Position numbers and translations under genes: made by a program. This document shows positions 45,317 through 54,276 of a stretch of DNA of 64,000 bases, piece by piece. Below the pieces are notes generated by a model. That model saw only the letters and a program-made list of their open reading frames with translations, was not told the DNA's origin and did no database searches. Source of the DNA: Roseobacter sp. MED193 (GTDB lineage: Bacteria > Pseudomonadota > Alphaproteobacteria > Rhodobacterales > Rhodobacteraceae); contig NZ_CH902583.1 in NCBI RefSeq assembly GCF_000152965.1, positions 1,324,087 to 1,388,086 on the forward strand, read 5' to 3'. The stretch's first letter is position 1, and every line of letters begins with the position of its first letter.

Positions 45317-46771
45317 TCAGAAAAGGTTGAAGTACTCCGCCTGCTCCCACTCGCTAACTGTATTCAGGTAGCGATCCCATTCAAACCGCTTCAACTGCGA
45401 CAAGTAGCTGACGAACTCCGCCCCAAGGGTGGCGGCAAAAAGTTCTGACCCCGCAAATCCCTCTAGCGCCTGACCAAGGGAACGCGGCAGCCGGGCAGCG
45501 CCGGCATCATAGGGCGAATAGGTCGGTGCTGGCGCAGCCAGCCCCGCCGCCATCCCGGCAGATCCCGCAAGGATCTGGGAAGCGAGAGCATAATAGGGGT
45601 TGGCCGAACTGTCCGGTGCGCGGTTTTCAATCCGCGAGGCGGCATCCTGGGGCTTCATCAGGGCGCGCAGCATGGCACCACGGTTGTCCTGCCCCCACTG
45701 AATGCGATCCGGCGCCAATTGATAGGGCTGATAGCGTTTGTAGCTGTTCACCGTTGGCGCGATCATCAGCGAGCATTCCGCCGCGTGCTGCAGCAACCCG
45801 GCAATCCAGCCAGAGGCCTGCGCACTCAGATTGCCATCCTCGGCGGGCTGAAACAGGTTGCGCCCGCTGCTGCGCTCCACCAGGGATTGATGTAGGTGCC
45901 AGCCATTGGCCATGGCATTTTCCAGCCGCGGCTTGGCCATGAAACTGGCGTGCAACCCGGCGCGGGCGCAGACCTCCTTGACCATGGTGCGGAACATGAC
46001 CATGGCATCGGCCTGCTCCAGCGCGGGCAGCGGCGCAAAGGTGAATTCAAACTGGCTTGGCCCCATCTCGATCTCAACCGAGCGAAGTTGCAGGCCCAGC
46101 GCCTGGGCATTGCGGCGGATGTCATCCAGCACAGCTTCGCAGTCGCTATAGCGGGTTTCCGTCAGATATTGGTGTCCCTGGGTCAGATTTCGGGTCTGCA
46201 CCGGTGCCCCTGGCATGGTGCATTGGCCATGCTCCAGCTCCGGGTTCAGGCGCTCAAAGATCTGAAACTCCACCTCCAAACCAAAAATCGCCTCCAGCCC
46301 CTGCGCCTGCACACCGCCCATGGCACGGCGCAACACCTGCGTTGAGGAGAAACTGATAGCGCTGCCATCGGTCTGTACCGGATCGCAGAGAATCCAGGCG
46401 GACTGTGGCGACCAGGGCAGCACCCGAAAGGTCTCTGGGCGCGGCACCAACAGCACATCCCCGGCGCCGCGCATCGGCACAAAGGCGTCCTGGCCGCGAC
46501 CTTCGTCCCAGACCGGAAAGGCCGTACGATGTGAGGTGTCTTTCAGCAGCAGGGTTGAGGGCACATTCAGCCCAGTACGGAACAGCCCGGCAAAGGCCTC
46601 TGCCACCAGGGTCTTTCCCCGCAAAATACCATGCTGATCGGCAAACAGAACCCGCAGCGTTTCCACCCTGGCCGCTTGAAGCTGGGCCAATAGCTCATCT
46701 GCCTGGGTCAGCGCCTCAGAGCTGAGCAATCCGTCGCGCGCCAATCGTCCTGTTGCCAGATCATATGCCAT
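45317..46771 (-). CDS. Glutamine synthetase-like amide/amine ligase
   Basis: A 484-residue protein of the glutamine synthetase fold, but not GlnA. N-domain and catalytic residues remain: the metal Glu of FGLEVEFQIF, EIEMGPSQFEF, the His of NGWHLHQSL, WGQDNRGAMLR and RIENRAPDSSANPYY. The adenylylation tyrosine loop of GlnA is not apparent. The family includes gamma-glutamylamine synthetases such as PuuA and the anilide synthases that precede Rieske dioxygenases. A Rieske oxygenase gene lies 175 bp upstream on the same strand, so the two probably act together. The substrate is unknown. Confidence 0.82.
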   Translation of the reverse strand: MAYDLATGRLARDGLLSSEALTQADELLAQLQAARVETLRVLFADQHGILRGKTLVAEAFAGLFRTGLNVPSTLLLKDTSHRTAFPVWDEGRGQDAFVPMRGAGDVLLVPRPETFRVLPWSPQSAWILCDPVQTDGSAISFSSTQVLRRAMGGVQAQGLEAIFGLEVEFQIFERLNPELEHGQCTMPGAPVQTRNLTQGHQYLTETRYSDCEAVLDDIRRNAQALGLQLRSVEIEMGPSQFEFTFAPLPALEQADAMVMFRTMVKEVCARAGLHASFMAKPRLENAMANGWHLHQSLVERSSGRNLFQPAEDGNLSAQASGWIAGLLQHAAECSLMIAPTVNSYKRYQPYQLAPDRIQWGQDNRGAMLRALMKPQDAASRIENRAPDSSANPYYALASQILAGSAGMAAGLAAPAPTYSPYDAGAARLPRSLGQALEGFAGSELFAATLGAEFVSYLSQLKRFEWDRYLNTVSEWEQAEYFNLF

Positions 46772-46946
46772 TTGCGTCTATTCGTCCCTCTGCCGCTGCC
46801 AAATCCTGCAGCCCAATCTCACAGCCAAGCCGCGCCGCATCCTGCCGCTGTGCAGATCCTGCGTCACTCCCAAAAGCTACACCTCAGGGCAGATCCGTTG
46901 ATCTGCCGTCAGGTAATCCCAAATTTTACTCAAAAAACAATGTTGA

Positions 46947-48296
46947 TTAGGGGGCAACCTTGGCCAATGCGTGTTCCGCTGCGACATCAGCATCCCAGGA
47001 ACAACCGCCGCGCCGCTCCTGGTCGGCCAGCAGTGCCGCGCTCTGCCAATCGCCGTCCTGCGCAATGGAATCATTAGAGATTGGCCCATAGACAGTAGAC
47101 AGGTCCAGATCCCCCCACATCGGCAGGTCTTGATCCCGCCCCTCCTTGACCGCATCAATCGCTGCGCGCAGCTGCCGACGGTAACGAATGATGGCCACAT
47201 CCGTCTTACCCAAATGCTCCTGAGTGCGGTCCTGAATAGCACCCATGCTTTCGACCGCCCATTGGTCATGCACGTTGATGTCCAGCCCCATGCCGGTATA
47301 GGTCTCGCGCTCTTGCTCTTTGGGGTCGAAACCATAGTTATTGTGGCGTCCTTTCAGCGGCGCATAGTCTGGCAGCCTATGCTCTTTCAGGCGCTGTTCG
47401 CGCATCAGATCCTTGTTTACGGGCTGATCAAAGCTGGTAAACATGGAGTACCAATAGCAGTTTTCATCATCAATCGGCACGTGCCATTGGGTGATGGTCA
47501 TCTCGCGTGACATCGGAATGCAGATCGCCTCGGGGAAGATCTGATTGGTGATCCGGACATGGGTGCGCCCATCGCCCAGATGGCGCAGGGCAGTGATCTT
47601 GAGCCCGTGATCTGCCTCTTCAGCGGTGATTTCAGGACGGGGGAAATCGCGCAACAGTTTGGTCATCGGGATTTCCGTATTGCCAGCCGTATCGCGGAAC
47701 TGTTTGCCATAGGCCTCTGCCGGGTCTTCGTCCTGCAGGAACCGATGCAAAAACGAAGCATGGGCTGGGTCGATCCCCACCTCCATGGCCTGCAGCCAGT
47801 TGCATTGCCAGAGGCCCTTAAAGGCAAAAACATGGGTGGTGGGCGCACGAAAGCAATCCAGCGCTGGGAAGTCTGGGGGCTCGCCCGGCCCCATATAGGC
47901 CCAGATGATGCCGTTCCTCTCGACCACCGGATAGGCGGTGGTTTGGATCTGTTCGTGCATCCGACTGCCGGCCGGTTCTCCCGGCTGTTCAACACATTGA
48001 CCGGCGCGGTTGAAATGCCAGCCATGGAAGGGGCAGCGCAGCCCGTTGTCCTCTAGGCGACCAAAGCACATATCCGCACCGCGATGCGGGCAATGGCGCC
48101 CGATCAGGCCCAAAGCGCCCTCGCTGTCGCGAAATAGCACCAGATCCTCGCCCAGCAGCCGCACTGGCACCACAGGGCGCCCGCCCTCCAACTCATCCAA
48201 GAGCGCGGCGGGTTGCCAATAGCGCCGCAGCACCTCGCCGGCATCGCTGCCCTTACCTGTGCGGGTGAGGCCGTCGTTCAGTCCCTGGCTGATCAT
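46947..48296 (-). CDS. Rieske non-heme iron oxygenase
   Basis: A 449-residue oxygenase subunit. The Rieske cluster ligands are Cys69, His71, Cys88 and His91 (CPHRGADM and CPFHGWHF). The mononuclear iron site is in MEVGIDPAHASFLHRF, with the bridging Asp176 and His179 and His184. It most resembles the phthalate 4,5-dioxygenase/LigX type, which includes demethylases and ring hydroxylases. No ferredoxin or reductase is encoded nearby, so it must borrow one. It is cotranscribed with the GS-like ligase and divergent from the IclR gene. Whether the substrate is a purine, an aromatic amine or something else is open. Confidence 0.88.
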   Translation of the reverse strand: MISQGLNDGLTRTGKGSDAGEVLRRYWQPAALLDELEGGRPVVPVRLLGEDLVLFRDSEGALGLIGRHCPHRGADMCFGRLEDNGLRCPFHGWHFNRAGQCVEQPGEPAGSRMHEQIQTTAYPVVERNGIIWAYMGPGEPPDFPALDCFRAPTTHVFAFKGLWQCNWLQAMEVGIDPAHASFLHRFLQDEDPAEAYGKQFRDTAGNTEIPMTKLLRDFPRPEITAEEADHGLKITALRHLGDGRTHVRITNQIFPEAICIPMSREMTITQWHVPIDDENCYWYSMFTSFDQPVNKDLMREQRLKEHRLPDYAPLKGRHNNYGFDPKEQERETYTGMGLDINVHDQWAVESMGAIQDRTQEHLGKTDVAIIRYRRQLRAAIDAVKEGRDQDLPMWGDLDLSTVYGPISNDSIAQDGDWQSAALLADQERRGGCSWDADVAAEHALAKVAP

Positions 48297-48463
48297 GGCT
48301 GGCTCTTTCTCTGGCAGTCAACGTGGAAGAGGTAGGCGACTTAACGGCCTTGACATAGTTCGAAATACGTACTTATAGTGTTGAATACGGTCATTTTTTG
48401 CAGTATGTTCCGGCCATTGTCAAGGTCACGACCAGAATTCAATTTTGACAAGCGACGGTTTCC

Positions 48464-49240
48464 ATGACCAAATCAGAACAAGACCGAAATATTTCCTCAA
48501 GTTTTGCCAAGGGCCTAGCCGTGCTGGCCGTCTTTGATGCCGCAACGCCCAGCATGACCCTGGCCGAAATAGCCCGGCGCACAAAGCAAGACCGCGCCAC
48601 CGCCCGGCGCGGGGCCTTGACGCTGGTTCAGGCTGGCTATCTGCGCCAACAGGGGCGCATGCTTTCGCTCACACCTCGGGTCCTGGCACTGGCTGGGGGA
48701 TTTTTGCAGGCAAATCAATTTGGGCGCAGGGTGCAGCCGGTCTTGAATCAACATGCCACCAGACTGCAAACAGAGCTCAGCCTGGCGATTCTTGATCAGG
48801 GGCGGGTTTTATTGCTGGCGCAGTCTACGACTGAGCGCGGGCCTGTCACCTATGGCTTTACCGCTGGTGCCCATATCCCGCTGGTCCATACCAGCCTAGG
48901 CAGGATGCTGATGGCCTGCCTCTCCCAGGAAGAGGCCGCCGGTTTGCTGGATCGTTCGGAAATCCCGCGGCACACCGAACATTCGCTCCAGGATCAGGAC
49001 GAGATCTTGCACCAGATCGCAGCAGCGCGCAGTCAGGGATATTGCATCACGGACAGCGAATTTGAACCTGGTATCATCGGCTATGCTGTCCCCCTGTCGC
49101 GTCCCGGGACGACGCCAGTGGTCCTGGGCAGTTCCACCCCCGGCGGCCTCGCGGCCGACCACAAAGCGGAACAGTTGCTGCAGGGGCTGCAGGTTTGCGC
49201 CGCTGAGCTGCGTCAGACCCATGCCGTTGAGGACCTCTGA
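48464..49240 (+). CDS. IclR family transcriptional regulator
   Basis: A 258-residue regulator with an N-terminal winged helix (SFAKGLAVLAVFDAATPSMTLAEIARRTKQDRATARRGALTLVQAGYL) and a GAF-like IclR ligand domain. It is transcribed away from the Rieske/GS pair and towards the urate genes. The 167-bp divergent gap (48297-48463) contains direct repeats AGTTCGAAATACG and TGTTGAATACGG, about two helical turns apart, which are candidates for its binding site. It probably controls one or both of these gene sets. Confidence 0.9.
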   Translation: MTKSEQDRNISSSFAKGLAVLAVFDAATPSMTLAEIARRTKQDRATARRGALTLVQAGYLRQQGRMLSLTPRVLALAGGFLQANQFGRRVQPVLNQHATRLQTELSLAILDQGRVLLLAQSTTERGPVTYGFTAGAHIPLVHTSLGRMLMACLSQEEAAGLLDRSEIPRHTEHSLQDQDEILHQIAAARSQGYCITDSEFEPGIIGYAVPLSRPGTTPVVLGSSTPGGLAADHKAEQLLQGLQVCAAELRQTHAVEDL

Positions 49241-49341
49241 CCCCGGCCTGACCCTTGGCCTGACCCTGAGGGGGGGATCTCGGAACAGCCCAAGCATCCA
49301 AGCTCTGCGTTCGTTTTCAAAAAAACACGAAGATAGTTATC

Positions 49342-49372
49342 CCCCTTGCGCCGCTAGGAGTGGCGCAAGGGG
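49342..49372 (+). promoter_or_regulatory. Strong hairpin ahead of the ureidoglycine aminohydrolase gene
   Basis: CCCCTTGCGCC/GGCGCAAGGGG, a perfect 11-bp stem with a 9-base loop, lies 62 bases before the start codon. It has no T-run. The gap between the IclR gene and this gene (49241-49433) also contains a direct repeat of GGCCTGACCC (49245-49254 and 49257-49266). Confidence 0.45.
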
Positions 49373-49433
49373 AGGCGCATATTGCCCTTGGCATGCCCCA
49401 GCGGCAGCCCAGATTGAGCAATAGGGACACACC

Positions 49434-50258
49434 ATGAGCCAAAGCAGCTATTTCACCCCCAAAGGCGGCCTACCCGGTCAGGATCAGCTGCTCACCGGGC
49501 GCGCGGTTTTCACTGAGGCCTACGCAGTACTCCCTGGCGGCACCATGCGCGATATCACCACCTCATTCCTGCCGGGCTGGAGGGGCATGCGCATGTGGGT
49601 CATTGCCCGGCCCATGACTGGTTTCTCTGAGACCTTCTCGCAGTATATTGTTGAACTTCAACCTGGTGGTGGATCTGACACTCCCGAAAGCGATGCCACT
49701 GCCCAAAGCAGTTTGTTTGTCACCGAAGGCAGCCTCCAGATCTGCATCGATGGCGAGGTCCAGGACCTCAGCCCCGGCAGCTTTGCCTATCTGCCAGCGG
49801 GCAGCAATTGGACCCTGCACAATCACAGCGCAGCCAGCGCCAGCTTCCACTGGATCCGCAAACGCTGGCAATCCGCCCCAGGGATCGACAGGCCTCAGGC
49901 TTTTACCTGCAATGAGCAGGACATCGCCCCCAATGCGATGCCCGACACAGAGGGACGCTGGGCCACCACCCGGTTCATGGACCCCGAAGACATGTCCCAC
50001 GACATGCATGTCACCATTGTTACCTTCCAGCCCGGCGGCGTTATCCCCTTTGAGGAAACTCATGTCATGGAGCACGGGCTTTTTGTGCTTGAGGGCAAGG
50101 CGGTCTATTTGCTGAACAAGGATTGGGTTGAGGTCGAAGCAGGCGACTTTATGTGGCTTCGCGCCTTTTGCCCACAGGCCTGTTATTCTGCCGGCCCAGG
50201 GCCATTCCGCTACCTGCTATATAAGGATGTGAATCGCCACATGCCCCTGTCCCTCTAG
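49434..50258 (+). CDS. allE: (S)-ureidoglycine aminohydrolase (bicupin)
   Basis: Manganese enzyme that converts ureidoglycine to ureidoglycolate and ammonia. Two cupin domains span 274 residues. The C-terminal cupin has the metal ligands in EETHVMEHGLF and the Gln of FCPQACYSAG, followed by a tail (RYLLYKDVNRHM) typical of YlbA/UGHY. It lies between the IclR gene and a small secreted protein gene and belongs functionally with the allA, puuE and uraH genes further on. Confidence 0.9.
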   Translation: MSQSSYFTPKGGLPGQDQLLTGRAVFTEAYAVLPGGTMRDITTSFLPGWRGMRMWVIARPMTGFSETFSQYIVELQPGGGSDTPESDATAQSSLFVTEGSLQICIDGEVQDLSPGSFAYLPAGSNWTLHNHSAASASFHWIRKRWQSAPGIDRPQAFTCNEQDIAPNAMPDTEGRWATTRFMDPEDMSHDMHVTIVTFQPGGVIPFEETHVMEHGLFVLEGKAVYLLNKDWVEVEAGDFMWLRAFCPQACYSAGPGPFRYLLYKDVNRHMPLSL

Positions 50259-50431
50259 CCCGGACTGGAGACGGGACGGGGCTCTGGAAAAGACCTCGTG
50301 CAGCGCCTTGGCTCCGGTGGCCCTCCTCCTGTGCCGCTTTCTTTACCGCAGCTGGTGGAGAAGCCCATTGCAAAGCCCGGTCGCGGCGCTAGGCTGGCGG
50401 CAAGTGCTTTTGACTACCGGAGCTTTTCGCA

Positions 50432-50812
50432 ATGATCACCAGCCCCCCGTCCTCGAAACTGTCTGCAACATGGCCCGCAAAACTGCCCTCAAAGCTGGCT
50501 GCTGCCCTGTGCCTTTCGGTCGCTTCTGGTTTGATGCCCATCACCACGCAGGCCAAAGACTTAGAAGCCGACAAGCAGGTCACGGTTTTGGGACGCAGCT
50601 GGGTTGTCGCCCCGACAGAAGAGGTGCCTGGATTTTATAGCGCCACCCGGCTCAATACCGAATTGCGCCCCAAACGCCCGCCCGCTGTGCTCAGCGCGCG
50701 ACAGGCAGTGCGCGCCTTTCATAGGGCAACAGGGTGTAGCACCAATCTCGACACGCTGTATCGTGACATCACCGGCACCTATTTTTCCGCTCTGATCTGC
50801 CCACATCAGTAA
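50432..50812 (+). CDS. Secreted protein of unknown function
   Basis: A 126-residue protein. A basic stretch and hydrophobic core (about residues 17-41) end in TTQAKD, so a signal peptide is likely. The mature part contains SWVVAPTEEVPGFYSATR and two cysteines that could form a disulfide. I know no family. The start has GGAG about 9 bases upstream. It stands between the aminohydrolase gene and gap on the same strand; the 173-bp gap before it has no gene. Confidence 0.65.
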   Translation: MITSPPSSKLSATWPAKLPSKLAAALCLSVASGLMPITTQAKDLEADKQVTVLGRSWVVAPTEEVPGFYSATRLNTELRPKRPPAVLSARQAVRAFHRATGCSTNLDTLYRDITGTYFSALICPHQ

Positions 50813-50930
50813 CCCCTCAAGACCACCGCCCGCGCAGGTTAGAGTTTAACCCGCCAAGGCAGATTTGCTGAACAGATCCCCGGTCCTTTGCCCCTCGCAA
50901 GACCATCCGGATCGCAGGAGAGTTGCGCAT

Positions 50931-51917
50931 ATGAAAATTGCCATCAATGGGTTTGGCCGTATCGGTCGCGCTATTTTGCGCCAGATCCTCACGACGACGC
51001 GCGGCGAGGGGGTCGAGATCGCCCTGATCAATGACATCGCCCCACTGGAGATGTGCGCCTATCTATTTCAATACGACAGCACCTTTGGCCCCTTCCCCCA
51101 TGCGGTAACCCATGGAGACCGCATGCTCCGGGTTCTGGACAAATCCGTCCCGATGTCCCACGAGGCCGATCTCACCCAGGTCGATCTTTCCGGTGTTGAT
51201 GTGGTGCTGGAATGCACCGGCATTGCCCGCAGTTCCGACGTGGCACAACGCGGCCTGGCGGCCGGGGCCGGCAAGGTCTTGATTTCCGGCCCCTCTCCTG
51301 CCGCCGAGCAAACAGTGGTCTTTGGGGTCAACGAGAAGCGACTGGGAGGAGCGCGGATTGTCTCCAACGCCTCCTGCACCACCAATGGGCTGGCCCCTTT
51401 GGTCAAGCTGGTCGACGAAATCGGTGGAATTGAGAGCGCTCATATGACCACCATCCATTGCTACACCAACTCGCAGCCTATGGTGGACGCCCCGCGCGGT
51501 GACTTTGCCCGCTCACGCGCAGGCGCTTTGTCGATGGTGCCAACAACCAGTTCAGCAACCTATCTGATTGATGAGGTCCTACCACATCTCAAGGGCCGGA
51601 TCAGCGGTGCCGCCCTGCGGGTACCGACTGCCAGCGTTTCCGCGGTGGACCTGGTCGCCCGGCTGCAAAAACCGATGGATGAGCCCAGCTTCGTCGCCGC
51701 ACTCAAAACTGGTAGCGAGGCTGCTGAGGTCTTGGGCTGGACCGAAATGCCGCTGGTTTCGTCAGACCTACGCGCCCGCCCGGAATCCCTCATCCTCGCA
51801 GCACCGGAAATTCGGATGGTGGACCCGCAGCAGGTCCGCGTCTTTGGCTGGTATGATAATGAGTGGGGCTTTTCCGCGCGGATGCTGGACGTCGCGCGCC
51901 TGATGGCCAGGTCATAA
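50931..51917 (+). CDS. Glyceraldehyde-3-phosphate dehydrogenase, divergent
   Basis: NAD(P)-dependent dehydrogenase of 328 residues. It starts MKIAINGFGRIGRAILRQIL. The catalytic Cys is in SNASCTTNGLAPL, where the usual second cysteine is Gly. The His is in TTIHCYTNSQ, where most enzymes have HAYT. Phosphate-binding SMVPTTSSAT and the C-terminal WYDNEWGFSARM are intact. It is probably active, but it is a paralogue and may differ in substrate. I chose ATG 50931 (AGGAGAG about 8 bases upstream). Confidence 0.9.
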   Translation: MKIAINGFGRIGRAILRQILTTTRGEGVEIALINDIAPLEMCAYLFQYDSTFGPFPHAVTHGDRMLRVLDKSVPMSHEADLTQVDLSGVDVVLECTGIARSSDVAQRGLAAGAGKVLISGPSPAAEQTVVFGVNEKRLGGARIVSNASCTTNGLAPLVKLVDEIGGIESAHMTTIHCYTNSQPMVDAPRGDFARSRAGALSMVPTTSSATYLIDEVLPHLKGRISGAALRVPTASVSAVDLVARLQKPMDEPSFVAALKTGSEAAEVLGWTEMPLVSSDLRARPESLILAAPEIRMVDPQQVRVFGWYDNEWGFSARMLDVARLMARS

Positions 51918-52043
51918 GAGACCAAAGCCAGACGTACCCGACCGTCGCCACAGCCGCAAAGCCGCCGCGCTCCCCTTGGGCCAGGCGCTGCGCTGTCGCG
52001 CGGCGAGCATAAGACCTCCCCGCCACCTCCTCTGCCGAACACG

Positions 52044-52250
52044 GGGTCAAGGGCAGCCCTGGCTGCCGCGCGGCAGCGCGGTTCACCCTTGAGGCCGGGG
52101 TCGGCGTGGCACACTCAATAACGCCTCTGAGGGGCAGACCTGCTCCTCAGAGGCTTCTCAGCAAAAAAATGCGCCGCGCGAAGCGCGGCGCTGGGCCCAA
52201 CGGATCTTGGCCAATCTTTGATTGTCCTGGATCGGGCGGGAGCCCTCCCC
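52044..52250 (+). repeat. Composite hairpin repeat, copy 3 (full form)
   Basis: Fills most of the 358-bp convergent gap between gap and the permease gene. Module A: TCAAGG/CCTTGA around GGCAGCC-ct-GGCTGCC and CGCGC-ggca-GCGCG. Module B: CCTCTGAGG/CCTCAGAGG (52124-52153), then GGCTTCTCAGC. Module C: GCGCCGCGC-gaa-GCGCGGCGC (52171-52191), then GGGCCCAACGG. Then CAATC-ttt-GATTG (52212-52224) and terminal GGGCGGGAGCCC. Pairing is kept relative to copy 2 with different bases. Confidence 0.75.
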
Positions 52251-52275
52251 TTTCTCAGCTAGGCCCCGCAGAAGG

Positions 52276-53694
52276 TTACAGGCTGCCCTCACCATTCCCG
52301 GCCATACCGCCAGAGACTTCTTCGGTGGCTTCATCCGCCAATTCTGCAGGCAAGATCAGGTTGAGCACAATTGCAATCAACGCGGCGGGCAACAGGCCAC
52401 TGGTCATCAGCACCTTCAGCGTGCCTGGCAGATATTGCACCGCCCCCGGCTCCAGCTGCAGCCCCAAACCAACCGACAGAGAAATCGCAAAGATCACCAT
52501 ATTGCGCCGGTTCCAGTCCACATCGGACAGCATCGAAATACCGGCGGCCACAACCATGCCAAACATCACAATGACACCGCCCCCAAGCACCTCAATCGGA
52601 ATAGTGCGGATGATCGCGCCAACCTTGGGCACCAAGCCACAGAGGATCAGGAACAGCGCCCCGATGGTGACCACATGGCGGCTCATCACTCCGGTCATGG
52701 CGATCAAGCCAACGTTCTGGCTGAACGAGGTATTAGGCAGCCCGCCGAAGATGCCGGCAACAGCCGAGCCCAGACCATCAGCATAGGTTGCCCCGGCGAT
52801 TTCCTTGTCCGTCGCCTCACGCTTGGCCCCACCGCGGGTGATGCCGCTGACATCGCCCACAGTCTCGACCGCCGAAACAAAAGCCATCAGACAGAAGCCG
52901 AGAATGGCAGCAAAGGAGAACTCAAACCCGTATTTGAACGGCACCGGCAGAGCAAAAGAGGCCGCGCGCGACCAGCTGGTGCCAATGGCGTCAAAGGTCA
53001 CCATGCCCATCATCAGAGCATAAATATAGCCGATAATCAGACCCAAAAGCACGGCTGAGACCGACAGCATACCACGTGCAAAAAACTTGAGCCCCAGTGT
53101 GGCAAAGATCACCACCAGAGCCGCCGACCAATTCAACAAAGAGCCATATTCAGGCGTGCCAATCGCAGGCACCCCGCCAGCCGCATATTGAATGCCCACC
53201 TTGACAAGGGCTAGGCCGATCATGGTCACAACCAGCCCGGTTACCAATGGCGGCAGGGCAAAACGGATCTTGCCAATCACCAGCCCCAGAAGCCCATGAA
53301 AGATGCCACCAATCAGCACCCCACCATAAAGCGCCGCCAGGCCATCCACGCCTTTGCCTGCCACCAGTGGGATCATGATCGGCAAAAAGGCAAAGCTTGT
53401 CCCCTGCACGATTGGCAGCGCTGCCCCAACAGGCCCCAGTGTCACAGTCTGCAACAGGGTGGCCACCCCAGCAAAGAGCATCGACATCTGGATCAGATAG
53501 AGCAGCTCTGGGAAGTCCGGTGAGTTGGAGCCAAAGCCAAATCCCGCAGCCCCCGCGACAATGATCGCCGGTGTCACGTTAGAGACAAACATTGCCAGCA
53601 CATGCTGGATGCCCAGCGGCACCGCACGGGCCAGGGGTGGAGTATAATTCGGATCCCGCAATTGCGCGGGCGTTCCTATTGCGCCGTCAGCCAT
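52276..53694 (-). CDS. NCS2 family purine (urate/xanthine) permease
   Basis: Nucleobase:cation symporter-2 family, 472 residues, with about fourteen membrane segments. The family motifs are GIQHVLAMFVSNVTPAIIVAGAAGFG, the central SFSQNVGLIAMTGVMSRHVVTIGA and the preceding GLPNTS. Its place downstream of allA and puuE suggests uptake of urate or xanthine. It follows allA by 84 bp; the gap contains a 15-bp tandem duplication GTCACTCTSGTCAGT (53748-53777). Confidence 0.88.
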   Translation of the reverse strand: MADGAIGTPAQLRDPNYTPPLARAVPLGIQHVLAMFVSNVTPAIIVAGAAGFGFGSNSPDFPELLYLIQMSMLFAGVATLLQTVTLGPVGAALPIVQGTSFAFLPIMIPLVAGKGVDGLAALYGGVLIGGIFHGLLGLVIGKIRFALPPLVTGLVVTMIGLALVKVGIQYAAGGVPAIGTPEYGSLLNWSAALVVIFATLGLKFFARGMLSVSAVLLGLIIGYIYALMMGMVTFDAIGTSWSRAASFALPVPFKYGFEFSFAAILGFCLMAFVSAVETVGDVSGITRGGAKREATDKEIAGATYADGLGSAVAGIFGGLPNTSFSQNVGLIAMTGVMSRHVVTIGALFLILCGLVPKVGAIIRTIPIEVLGGGVIVMFGMVVAAGISMLSDVDWNRRNMVIFAISLSVGLGLQLEPGAVQYLPGTLKVLMTSGLLPAALIAIVLNLILPAELADEATEEVSGGMAGNGEGSL

Positions 53695-53778
53695 TCTTTT
53701 ATTCCCTCGTTCTGTTGGTTATCACGAGCGCCACCTTCTATTGGGGGGTCACTCTGGTCAGTGTCACTCTCGTCAGTG

Positions 53779-54276
53779 TCAGGGTCGCGCCACCACAAAT
53801 GGCGTCTCGAACCAATACTCCTGCAAATTGTCGCCTGCACCGATCCGGTCCACGACCGCAAACAGCCCTGGCGCCTGCAAAGGCGTGAGCACCCCATGCC
53901 AGGTGCCACGATGAAAATTCACCGCCTGCCCCGGCTGGGTTTCAAAGGCCAGTGGCAGTCCCGGCTTGCCACCCTCATCCGGAGCGACGATGACCAAGAA
54001 CCCATGTTCGCTCATCGGGATGAAAGCCTGACTGCCCTCGGGGTGGCGCTCCATCATCGCCAGCGGCATCGGCAAAGCGCGGGGCTCGGCATTGAACAGG
54101 CTCAATCCCGCCCGGCCTTCAAAAAACTCCATCTGCGCCCGGTCATGGTATCGACCACAGAGCCCTTGATTGATGATCTTGTCCGGCTGGCCGGAGTCAT
54201 CCAAGAGATCGCCAAAAGACGCAAAACTCTCAGCGCTCATCGGCTGAATCAGGATCCGGTTCTCAGAGGCGCTCAT
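53779..54276 (-). CDS. allA: Ureidoglycolate lyase AllA
   Basis: Splits ureidoglycolate to glyoxylate and urea. The 165-residue cupin-like protein has FMPM-type segments typical of AllA: ERHPEGSQAFIPMSEHGFLVIVAP and FHRGTWHGVLTPL with the metal-site His residues. Its start overlaps the puuE-uraD stop by 4 bases, so the two are coupled. Together with the aminohydrolase at 49434 it makes glyoxylate from ureidoglycine. Confidence 0.93.
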   Translation of the reverse strand: MSASENRILIQPMSAESFASFGDLLDDSGQPDKIINQGLCGRYHDRAQMEFFEGRAGLSLFNAEPRALPMPLAMMERHPEGSQAFIPMSEHGFLVIVAPDEGGKPGLPLAFETQPGQAVNFHRGTWHGVLTPLQAPGLFAVVDRIGAGDNLQEYWFETPFVVARP

